Source: Onthophagus taurus (taxonomy: Eukaryota > Arthropoda > Insecta > Coleoptera > Scarabaeidae). Taken from it: DNA of 64,000 bases. The stretch is taken from contig NC_091968.1 of the NCBI RefSeq assembly GCF_036711975.1, forward strand, positions 22,940,001 through 23,004,000. The letters run 5' to 3'. This document shows, piece after piece, positions 34,001-46,000 of the stretch (within the stretch, counting starts at the first letter, position 1; every line of letters starts with the position of its first letter). A program made the translations under genes and the position numbers. The notes below the pieces were generated by a model. That model saw only the letters and a program-made list of their open reading frames with translations. It had not been told where the DNA came from and ran no database searches.

Positions 34001-37000
34001 TCTATGGACGGCTAGGTACTGTTACCAACAGTCAAGGAATTGATTCTAGAATACTAATACTGCTTGAAGAAGACTAAATACTTCCTATAGAGGACCAAAA
34101 ATTCCTTGCGGAAGACAAATACTACCTATACAATACTAGAAACTGCTTAAAAAGATAGATATTGTCTATAGAAACCTAAGTACTCCTACCAATGGACTAC
34201 GAATTGGTTGCAGAATACCAAATCTACTTGTAGAAGATTAAATACTGCCGGCAGAAGACTAAAAACTCTTTGCGGAAGATAAATACCACCTATACAATAC
34301 TAGAAACTGTTTGTAGGAGAGATATTGTCTATGGACGGCTAGGTACTGTTACCAACAGCCAAGGAATTGGTTCTAGAATACTAATACTGCTTGCAGAAGA
34401 CTAAATACTTCCTATAGAGGACCAAAAATTCCTTGTGGAAGACAAATACTACCTATACAATACTAGAAACTGCTTAAAAAGATAGATATTGTCTATAGAA
34501 ACCTAAGTACTCCTACCAATAGACTACGAATTGGTTGCAGAATACCAAATCTACTTGTAGAAGATTAAATACTGCCGGCAGAAGACTAAAAACTCTTTGC
34601 GGAAGACAAATACCACCTATACAATACTAGAAACTGTTTGTAGGAGAGATATTGTCTATGGACGGTTAGGTATTGCTACCAATAGCCAAGGAATTGGTTC
34701 CAGAATACTAATACTGCTTGCAGAAGACTATAAATACTTCCTATAGAGGACCAAAAATTCCTTGCGGAAGACAAATGGTACCTATAGAATACTAGAAACT
34801 GCTTAAAAAGATAGATATTGTCTATAGAAACCTAAGTACTGCTACCAATAGACAACAAATTGGTTGCAGAATACCAAATCTACTTGTAGAAGATTAAATA
34901 CTGCCGGCAGAAGACTAAAAACTCCTTGCGGAAGACAAATATCACCTATACAATACTAGAAACTGTTTGTAGAAGAGAGATATTGTCTATGGACGGCTAG
35001 GTACTGCTACCAATAGCCAAGGAATTGGTTCCAGAATACTAATACTGCGTGCAGAAAACTAAATACTTTCTATACAATACTAGAAACTGCTTAAAAAGAT
35101 ATTTATTGTTTATACAAGGCTAGGTACTGCTATCAATAGACTACAAATTAGTTCCAGAATACTAATACTGCTTAATATTAAATATTGCTTGCAGAAAGCT
35201 AAATACTGCTAGACAATTTTACAAGCTCATTTATGGCGATAGTTTTTAAGTTTTTGTTGATATAATTTTTTGATTTTGAGTCCCATAAACATTCTATATA
35301 GGTTTATAAATTTTTCCCAAAAATCTTTTTCGGCGAACGATGCCATTTCGATGGACGTTGGAAACAAACTAAAGCGATACTTTCGGTGTCGTATGCACGT
35401 CGCAATCCCATACAAGTCGACTCTTGCAAGGCGCCGGAGCCTGCCACGGTCTTGCCGCTTAAGAGAAAGTAAAACTCTAGTGTTATCGAACATAAATTAA
35501 AAAGGATTTCAAATGAAGCAATACTCGATCGATATCGCCCAAGCTTTCGCTTTCGACAATATATGGACCAACGGATTAAATTATAAAATATTACACCTGG
35601 ATCTTGACACAAATATCAAACAAACACTAATATCCTTCCTGAAAAACAGATCTTTTTTTGTTAAAATTCATGAATCCTTCTCCAAAACAAAGAAAAAATT
35701 AACAATTATTAGATGGAACGACTTATGGCCCCTCTTCACTATGGCCTATCATGGACCACTGCGACCCATCGCCATTGTGTAGAGGGGTGATGGCTTGAAG
35801 TGGCCACCACACATCAAAGGGCGCCATCATGCGCAGCTACATCAGCTGTTGCTTAACGTGGTCCATTAGGTGGGCCATCTAGGCTATACCACAGTGTGGA
35901 AGCAAACATGCTAACCATCATCAATGGTGACCATCATGGCGACCATTCTAGTGGTCCATCATGAGCCATAGTGAAGAGACGAACCTGTCAAATATCTAGG
36001 CATATTTCTTGACACAAGATTAACTTGGAAATACTATATACTTCAAAAAATTAATCAACATTACGGAAAGTTGAAACAACTGTATCCCTTGATAAACAGA
36101 AGAACAAGACTTAAACGCGAAAACACCTATGCCTGCGTTGTCTGGAGAAACTTGGCTAAATCGAATTTTAATAAGATTAAGGTATTATAAAACAAAATAT
36201 TACGCATAGCAAAAAGAACATCCACTATCGACTTAAAATGGATCTACTTGAATTCAAAATACTGATTTGGCAATAAAAAAAACAAAAACTTTTTATACAA
36301 ATACCTGAAGAATCGCTTCTACAATCGTAACGGTTTTTCCAGTTCCAGGGGGTCCAAAAAGGATGTAAGGCGCTGGGAAGGCGGTGTCATTAAGAATCGA
36401 TAAAACGGCTTTTCTTTGTTCGGGATTTACGTAAATGCTGTCATTGTAGAACTGTATATTTGAGATATTAAACCGTTCCGCAATTATTCGGTTCCTCAAC
36501 GCGACGTCGGGGAATAAAGTTGCCCTCAAATCTTTTTTGATACACAAATCGACCGCACTGTGTTTTCGCTCGTAAGTTAACCTCCCCAATTTGAAAGCGA
36601 CGTCGAATTCGATAAACGCATTTGCCTCCACCATATCAAGCAATCTAAATCAACGAAAAAAGTCAATTACAGTGTGTTAATTAATTATCGTACCCGAGTA
36701 TGCAACCAATATCACAACTTTGGTATTGCAATACGCGATTTGCGTATTTAGATATATTCGGTGTGATATTGGTTGCATACTTGCAATGATGCCGTATATT
36801 AATGTGTATGAAAAATTTACATTGGGTCGACGTTATGTATCCAAATCGTTCTGTCATTAACGGATTTAATAACTCCTTCGTACGCTGTGTGATCGCGGTG
36901 TAATCGAATTATGATTACATCTCCCACCATAAGTGATGGGCGTTTTTCTGCCAAACCATCAACGACTAATTCTAAAGTATTCGCTATTGGGATACACATA

Positions 37001-40000
37001 GTTACCTAAAATTATTATATTTTTTTTTAAATGTTCATTTTAATTTAAATTATTGTACATTAGATAAGTTGTATTGACGAAGACTAAGCGCTTGGCAAGC
37101 TTCGTCTAACCATAAAAGGTAATGGAAAAATTTGTCGTAATTTTGCGACGAAAGCTTAGAGATGTAGTCTCCAGTTTGTTTATCTTGAGTACCCAAGAAA
37201 TTCCTTAAAAAAATTATTAACATCTTAAAACCGTTTTAATTAAAAAAAAATTAAATAAATACGTAATCATCTTGATGATTTCGCGTTGTTCAGCTTCCGT
37301 ATCTTTCGTAATTTTTAAACCACAATAAATCGCTTTAAAATGGTCTGTAGGTATCGAATAAACACCTTTCACAAACGGTTTAGGATTAGCTGGAATTATT
37401 CTAACGTTATCGGCCCAATATTCTCCTTTGAAATGGGTACTTCCGATTGCTTCATCGATCGGTTGATAATCTTGGACAACAACCATCTTAATAAATGAAA
37501 ATAAATGTTTTAAAAAATTAAAAAAAAAAAAAAGATTAAAAATAAATGGAAAAATTCAAGAATCATTATGTTGTGGCCAAAGAAATTGTATATATATAGA
37601 AGCAGTTGTAAACACTAAAACTTGAAGCCAACGCAACACGCAGTTTGTTTACAACAAGCTTTGTCGAAACCAGTTAAAAGAATGAACGTGCACAGATCGG
37701 ACCAGCGGCCGATTATCGCCGAATATTATTGCTCCTAGAATAAGGCATACACTAAAATAAATAAACCTATTTGCGAATCAATAAATGATTCGTTTTTCTT
37801 CATTTTTACTTATTTATATTTTCTTTGTAAATAATTTGTATATACAGGGTGTCTCAGCGAGACCGGTCATTAGACGTTTCTGTGGTTCTGGCCAAAATAA
37901 AAAATTGAGAATTCAGACTTAAGTATTATCAATTACGTTCTCTTCGTCTAAAATATTTTCAGATTTCTAGCACTTCCGGTTATACCGGAAGTCGCCACCT
38001 ACTTTATTTTTTTAAATGGAACACCCTGTATATTTTTACATATTTGGATTTGTCTGTTTTGAAGGTTTATAAATAACTTTACTTTTTGCAATTTGATTCG
38101 GCCGTTCTCGAGTTATTCGATTTTTTCTAGAAAAATCTGCTCCAGCGGACATTTGTTCAAAAAATCATAGAACACTCGATTTTTGAGATATCAATTTAGG
38201 ATTCAGAACATGCTTAAACAACATGATGGAGTATGTTTTGGTGCCGAGAACGGCTGTCTAGATCGTTTGGTCACTTTACTATGACACGTTAACTTTTCGA
38301 AATTTGGAACTACCATAACTTCATTTTTTTAAATGGCACCCCCCATATTTTATTACTTAGTCGTCTTCGGCGTCTCATTTTACATCTTTTATACTCTATA
38401 TGTCCTATGCCTAACATTAATAGTTTGAGAAATAATTAGGGTTTTTTGAAAAATGCTCACATATATCGATATTAACCTAGTGTGCCATGGAAAACAAATG
38501 TTTAATGACTTATTGACAAACGTCAAAGTCTGATTTACGTTGTTTGATGCTTGTGAGTCTGAAACCAGATAAAATAGATATTAATAACGTAAATAATGTT
38601 TATACGAATAAAGAAATCCATAATTTATTTTTTGTGCACGAAAAGTGCGACAAAGTTCTTTGTAGAACTTACAGAATGTTTAATGAAAATTATCCGCATT
38701 TACCTCCGATGACAAAAGATAAATTTAGAAGAATAGAAGCAAATTTTTTGCATTTTGGACGAATTAATTACGTGTTAAACTGACCAAAAAATGTAGTAGA
38801 TAATGCAACGGAAGAGGTGAATGCCTTGGCTTATTTCGAGCCCAGTCCCAACACCTCAATTCGAGCTGCCAAAGAAAATCTAGGAATCATACTACGACTT
38901 TGTCGCGCTTTTTATGCATAAAAAATAAATTAAATATTTCTTAATTTGTGTAAATAGTATTTTCGTTATTGTTATCGATTTTAACTCTTTTCAGTACTAA
39001 TATTAAGGGACATAACAGATAATTATTTGCTCACATGCATCAAATGAGGTAAACAAGTGAGTCTTTGACAAGAACTCATTGAGAAGGCTTGTTTTTCATA
39101 GCACACTAGGCTAAATATCCATATGATATGTGTGCATTTTTCAAAAAACCCTAATTATCTCCTAAACTATTAATGTTAGGTATGGGACATATAGGATATA
39201 AAAGATGTAGAATGAGACGCCGAAGACGACTAAGTAATAAAATATGGGGGGTGCCATTTAAAAAAATGAAGTTATGGTACTTCCAAATTTTGAAAAGTTA
39301 ACGTGCCATAGTAAAGTGACCAAACGTTCTAGACACCCGTTCTCAGCACCAAAACATACTCCATCATGTTGTTTAAGCATATTCTGAATCCTAAATTGAT
39401 ATCCCAATAATCGAGTGTTCTCTGATTTTTTGAACAAATGTCTGCTGGAGCAGATTTTTCTAGAAAAATTCGAATAACTCGAGAACGGCCGAATCAAATT
39501 GCAAAAAGTAAACTTATTTATAAACCCTGAAAACAGACACAGAAACAGACACTCCAAATATGTAAAAATATACAGGGTGTTCCATTTAAAAAAATAAAGT
39601 AGGTGGCGACTTCCGGTATAACCGGAGGTGCAAGAAATCTGAAAATATTTTAGTCGAAGAGATCGTAATTGATAATACTTAAGTCTGAATTCTCAAATTT
39701 TTATTTTCGCCAGAACCCCAGAAACGTCTAATGACCGGTCTCGCTGAGACACCCTGTAGAGTATACTAGTACTTTTAGTTGGATATAAAACTTATCAATC
39801 AAAATACTACATACATACTTGTATCAATTACCAAGTATATTGTTTCTACGTCCTCTGATTAATTTAAAAAATTACATTATATTTATTGCGTTTAATACTT
39901 TCAAGCCTTATTAAAACTTGACAAAGATATAGAAAAAAAATGTATTCTACAATTTATAAAAATGTTGCGACAATAATATTTCAATTAGTAGTTAGTTTAA

Positions 40001-43000
40001 CAATTAATTTTTAATTGTAATTTTATATAAGAAATTTGGATACGCCGCTGGATAAAATCTGACCAATTTCATCTAAATCGTACACGCCACTGTCGCTAGG
40101 ACCAAGGTCAATTTTGTTTCCAAACAAATGCTCTTGCGTTGGCTTCAAACCAAATATCTAAATGACATGCCCAAACTTCAGGGGGTGATTCTTTAGGCAA
40201 TTTTAAGGGTACTTTGATATATAAACCATGGGTGACTTGGGCTCCCCTAAGGAGCTACACCCCTCCAAAAATGGCGGAAAATTTTGGTTTAATTTTTTTT
40301 TCTCAAAAACCATAAACGCCAGGACAACGAAATTTGGGGAATATGTTTAACTGGTAGTAGGGCACGGTTTCACCCTATTTGGACTTTCAACCTATCCTTC
40401 TAAACTACTAAACGTAACCACCCTCTTTACATTTTTGCTAAAATTTTTTTATGCAAAGGGCAAATACATTAAAAAAAAAATTACATAGGTAGATGAAAGT
40501 ATCCTAAAACTTTTTTGTCTCTCTAAAATTTTTCCAAAAACGACTAATTTTTGAGATAAAAAATAATAAAGCATACACTGCCCGTTCAACAACGGGGTTG
40601 TCGATCAAAAGTTGGAATGAATTTTTAATGAAAAAATCTTAGTAGGCTTTGCAATCTTTGTCAGAAATATTTTTGACGTTTAAATGTCAGTGGTTTTCTT
40701 ACTATTATTATTGTTTTTCAAATTAATTTATGAATAAAGTTCTACCGCATTTACGCTCGTTCACTCGACGTTTCAAAATTTTAAATAAAACAATAATAAT
40801 AGTAAGAAAACCGCTGACATTTAAACGTCAAAAATATTTCTGACAAAGATTGCTAAGCTTGCTAAGATTTTTTCTTTAAAAATTCATTCCAACTTTCGAT
40901 TAACAACGCTACAGCTTAACAGTTAGTGTTTGCTTAATTAATTTTTTTCTCAGAAACTATTAACTTTTCGAAGAACATCAGAGAGGCAAAAAAGTTTTAG
41001 AATATTTTCGTCTATCTAAATAAAATATTTCCAATGTATTTATCATCGTCATAAAAAAGATCTAGACAAAAATTGAACGGGGGTGGTTATGTTTAGTAAC
41101 TTAGAAGGGAAGATTGAAGAAAGAATCACCCCCTGAAGTTTGGGCACGTCATTCAGATACACCCTGTATATACAATTTCTTTGGTTGTGGCTTAAAAATC
41201 GTCAAAGATTACAACAACGCCGAAAATTTTAATCACAACGAAATTGGATGAAAAAGAAAGTAAGATAACTCAAAGTTTAGGCGATATCGATTAAAAACGA
41301 AAACGATTTTTCAACTTGGTCTTCAATTAAAATTTAGTCATCAACACGTTAAAACTCAGCCACCAAACGTTAACAACTGAGGTGTTAAAAGAGATTTCCG
41401 GAAATGGCGATTAATAGTTTGACTTCTTTGAAGAGTACAACCCCAATTTGGATCATAATTAAAAGAAAGCCTGAAAAGGGGGAAGAAAACAACGTGAAGG
41501 TTGTGTAACTTGAACAAATAAAAATTGTTTTGAGCCAAAATGAAGAAATCGCCGAAAATCTTAAATTGGCAACGAAATTGACGGAGGGTGTTTCTGAGAA
41601 GATATCTGAAATGATGACTAAGGAGGTGAATAAAGATGGTGAGAGTACTACTTTATACAGGATGTCCCGTAGCGGCTGTATCTCGACAACGGTAAGGCCT
41701 AGAGGTTTGGGAAAAAAATCCTTATAAGCAAAGTGAGCAAGAGAAATAAAAAATGAAATAATCCCGCTATCTCAGAAAGTTAGACGATGAGCTATAACTT
41801 TGACAACATCATTTAGTAGCTTGGATAATACCGCATCGCTTTTGTTTTGCGATATTTCTCATATCTGTCATAATAAGGGGGTGGGAGGCCAATGCGTTTT
41901 CAAATGTTTACATTTTAATATCTCCTGGACCGTTCAACCGATTTGAATATTTTTGGTCTTTACATGCTCTTTTTTAAAAGATATTTTCAGTAAGACCGCT
42001 TGGTTTAAAACAAATAAGCCAGAGGGTGTTATCTGCAGTGGTTACATATACTGTTTTCTTCACCATCACTATAAAATTTGCTAAATATTAGTGAAAACCG
42101 CATCTCGATATTTCCATCCATTCTCGAATTATAGAAGAAAATGTTAAAAATTCGTATGTCTTAATCGGATCAAGTTACTTTAGGAAACAAATAAGACAGC
42201 ACAAAAATTTATTACCTAGACCCTTTATCCAAGCTTAGAACTGCTTCAAAACTACTTTTGAGGCGTGTTTAAAAGCTAACGGATCAATGAAACATCAACA
42301 ATGATAATAAAACAAAATAAACCAAAACACTTAGAATAACTTAAATTTTTGGCAAAAATAGCTCACTAATGTGCGAAATGCCTTCCATAAACCTCGATGC
42401 GTTTATTTAATCTAGTTTCGACGAAAAAAAACTTAAAAGTTTAAGTCTCGGCCCTGGACACGTTTCTACTGGTATTTAGTGTTTTGTCATATTTTCCCCG
42501 GTTATTAGTTTTTCTTGAAAAGTCAGGTCGTTTAGTCTACGCAATAGATAAAGGGATGAAAGCAATGTGGGTTTTGCTCGAACCAAGAATGCATATTATG
42601 CAAGTTTACACCAGCTTGTGGACAGATGCTTAATGCATCCATAGCATTTGTGATAAAATGTTTGGATTTGCCCAAATCATATTTATAAGTCAATGATAAT
42701 AGTTCAGTCTGTTATCATAATCGGTATCTGTTGAGGCCTGATGTAAAACAACGTGGTGGAGATATTATTCTCTTGAGGAATCTTGTGGACAATTGTTTTC
42801 GGAGTTCCCAGATTATGTGGGAACTCCATGCATTGCACACCAATGTGATTTACGAATTCATAGAGATGTCTGAATGGGCTACACGTTGCCAGTTTTCCGT
42901 AATCGCTAAATCAATCTTAAAAACACATCTAGAGAAAAATGTCTTTCTTTGTCGTAATTGCATTGCACATTTTTACCATGCAGTTGCATCGTATTCATCA

Positions 43001-46000
43001 TACGCTTCTGCGTTGGTAAATGACATGTTTACAGTTACCATGGTAATGTGATTTGTTTTTATCGATGAGATAACTAGATCCGATTGATGGCACTCGAGTT
43101 TTTAACATTTTCTTCTATAATTCAAGAACGGGTGGCGATATCGAGATGCGGTTTTCACTAAAATTTAGCAAATTTTAAGCACCGTTATTCCGTTTTCTAA
43201 TACGGTCAAAAATCTTGGTGTGGTAATGGATTCGGAGATGTCTTGGCGGCCACAAGTACAGAGAGTCTGTAAGAGGGTTTACTTCTGTTTCCATACTTTG
43301 AAAACACTTCGCTGCTACCTTCCTCCTGTTGTACGTCGTAATCTTTGTTATTCTCTCATTTTCCCACACATTAATTATGCTGTTACTGCGTATCCCTATC
43401 TGTCCGCAGCCCTTCTGGGTAAATTGGAAAGACTTCAGATCAATTGTATACGGTACATTTCTGATTTAGGAAAGTTTCAGCACATTACTCCATATCGTAA
43501 CAACCTGCAGATGATGACTTGCCAGAGTCGTAGATCATTTCGCATGCTTATTATGTTGTACAAAATTGTCCATACCCGCACTTTTTAACATCACATGACT
43601 TGCCTACTCGATCAATGTCGGACTATACACTCATGTTTCCAGTCCATAGTACTGAAATCTACCACAGATCTTTTACAGTGCAGTCGATTGCGTTGTGGAA
43701 CGATTTGCTGTTGTTCGCAATGCAGCTAGTTTAATAAGTTTTAAAAATGCCTTGAGGCGCCAATTGCTATCTCTTCAACTATCTTCTTCTTGACCTATAC
43801 GTGTTTGTTTTCTTCTCTAGTCTGCCTTTCATCTATCTTTTACTGCACTTTTTTTGTGTTTGTGTCTATTTCCTTCCTTGTAGTAACTGAGTATCGATCC
43901 GTTACATAACTCAAATATGCTCATTCGCTCAGTCCTATTAACACATCATTTAGTATTGCTTTTTTAAGTAATATTAATAATACTATATATTAATAGTGTA
44001 GCCATAATTATTTACTTAAAATTACATATACACTGTTACCAGTTGGGTTTCTTGATGTCTATATTTGTTATGAATGTATATATTTATGTAAATACTTGTC
44101 TTTGAGGCAAATATAATTAAAAATAATTATTAGTATTAATCATAATACTTAAATGGTAATATTAGACTTTTTTGGGGGCCACAAAAAGTGTGATCCGGCC
44201 CTGATCTGGGTGACAAAGAATCGAGTGTTGAAGCAATTTTTAAATCTGTAATGGAAGGGACGCAGAAAGATATCACTCAACAGAAGAATAGTTTCAATAA
44301 ATAGTCTTCAGCCTGTAGTATTGTAATCTCCAAGCACTTAGTAGTGTTTTGGCAGCAGTGTGTAGTCTTGTCAAAGCATTAAATAGTCTTTGCCAACAAT
44401 ATTTACTTTTCTCCAAGCAATTAATAGTCTTTCCAACAATATTTAGCATTGTGAAAGTATTTAATAGTCTTTTGAAAACAGTATCTTTTCTTTCCAAGTA
44501 GATAATAGTTTCTCCCATCAGTATTTAGTCTTCTCCAAGCAAGTTGTAATCTTTTCTAGTAGTATATAGCGCTTTGAAAGCAGTAAGTAGTCTTATGGAA
44601 GCAGTATCTCGTCTTTCCAATCAGTTTGTAGTTGTTCGTTAGCACTATCTAGTCTTTTCCCAGCAGATTGTAATCTTTTCCACCAGTATCTAGCATTTTG
44701 GAAGCAGTAGGTACCTTTTTTGGAGAGCATATGTCTTCTTTCCAAGTAGTTATTAGCCTTTTCCAGTAGTATCTAGCCAACCCAACAACCAACCCAACAA
44801 TATCTAGTTTTCTCCAATCAATTAGTAGTCTTTCCAACAATATTTAGCATTCTGAAAGTAGTTAATAGTCTTTTGGAAACAGTATCTTGTCTTTCCAAGC
44901 AGATAATAGTTTCTCCCAGCAGTATTTAGTCTTCTCCAAGCAGGTTGAAATCTTTTCTAGTAGTATATAACACTCTGAAAGCAGTAAGTAGTCTTATGAA
45001 AGCAGTATCTCGTCATTCTAATCAGTTTGTAGTCATTTGTTAGCACTATCTAGTCTTCTCCAAGCAGAATGTAATCTTTTCCACCAGTATCTAGCATTTT
45101 CGAAGCAGTGGGTACCATTTTTGGAAAGCATATATCTTGTTTTCAAGTAGTTATTAGTCTTTTCCAGTAGTATTTAGCATTCTAGCAGCATTAGGTAACT
45201 TTTTGGGAAGCATATCTCTTTTCCAAGCAATTATTAAAGTCTTTGAAAGCAATAAGTGGTCTTGGAAGCAGTATTCCGCCTGTCCAAGTAGGTCAAAACC
45301 TTTAACAGCAGTGTTTAGCGTTCTGGAAGCAATAGGAATTATTTTGAAAACAATATCTAGTCTTTCTCAAGTAAGTTGTAGTCTTTGTCTGCAGTAGCTA
45401 GCATTTTAGAAGCAGTAGGTAACTTTTTGAAATAGTATTTCCTCTTTCCAAGCAGTTTCTAGTCTTTTACTAGCAGTATTTAATCTTCTGATAGCAATAA
45501 TTAGCCTTTTGCCAACAGTATCTAACATTCAGGAACCAATAAGTTAAAGACTGCTTGACAACAAATCGATTGTTGTTGCAGCAATTTTTAAAACTGTAAT
45601 GGAAGGGACTCAGAAAGATATCACTCAACAGAAGAATAGTTTCAGTAAATAGCTTTCAGCCAGTAGTATTGTAATCTCCAAGCACTTAGTAGTATTTTGG
45701 CAGCAGTATATAGTCTTCTGACAGTATTAAATAGTCTTTGCCAACAATATCTAGCTTTCTCCAATCAATTAGTAGTCTTTCCAATAATATTTAGCATTCT
45801 AAAAGTAATTAATAGTCTTTTAAAAACAGTATCTTGTCTTTCCAAGCAGATAATAGTTTCTCCCAGCAGTATTTTGTCTTCTCCAAGCAGGTTGTGATCT
45901 TTTCTAGTAGTATATAGCATTCTGAAAGCAGTAAGCAGTGTTATGGAAGCAGTATCTCGTCTTTCTAATCAGTTTGTAGTTATTTGTTAGCACTATCTAG

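Larger units (their letters stand above)
41509..44304 (+). pseudogene. Split plus-strand gene fragment inside helicase intron 5
   Basis: The frame from 41,509 encodes [20 protein letters not shown], then [15 protein letters not shown], ending at a GTGAGA donor at 41,639. At 44,219, after [24 protein letters not shown] runs to QQKNSFNK and TAG. The phases fit (G+AA = Glu). Together they would give a short helical, Lys/Glu-rich C-terminus. A Tc1-like element and a LINE lie between, and no ATG exon was found. The second part is repeated at 45,578-45,652. This could be a live nested gene or a dead fragment; I favour a fragment. Family unknown. Confidence 0.4.

Noticed and set aside
31760..35215. 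Possible CRISPR-like array
   Set aside because: Units are adjacent and diverged with no fixed repeat alternating with unique spacers, and the DNA is eukaryotic; it is a minisatellite.
35227..35612. Overlapping short frames on both strands next to the minisatellite
   Set aside because: They contradict each other and cross the border between the repeat flank and the LINE fragment.
37577..37594. 18-bp word CCAAAGAAATTGTATATA also present inverted at 41,167-41,184
   Set aside because: A single short AT-rich match beside a transposon end; not enough to claim a composite element.
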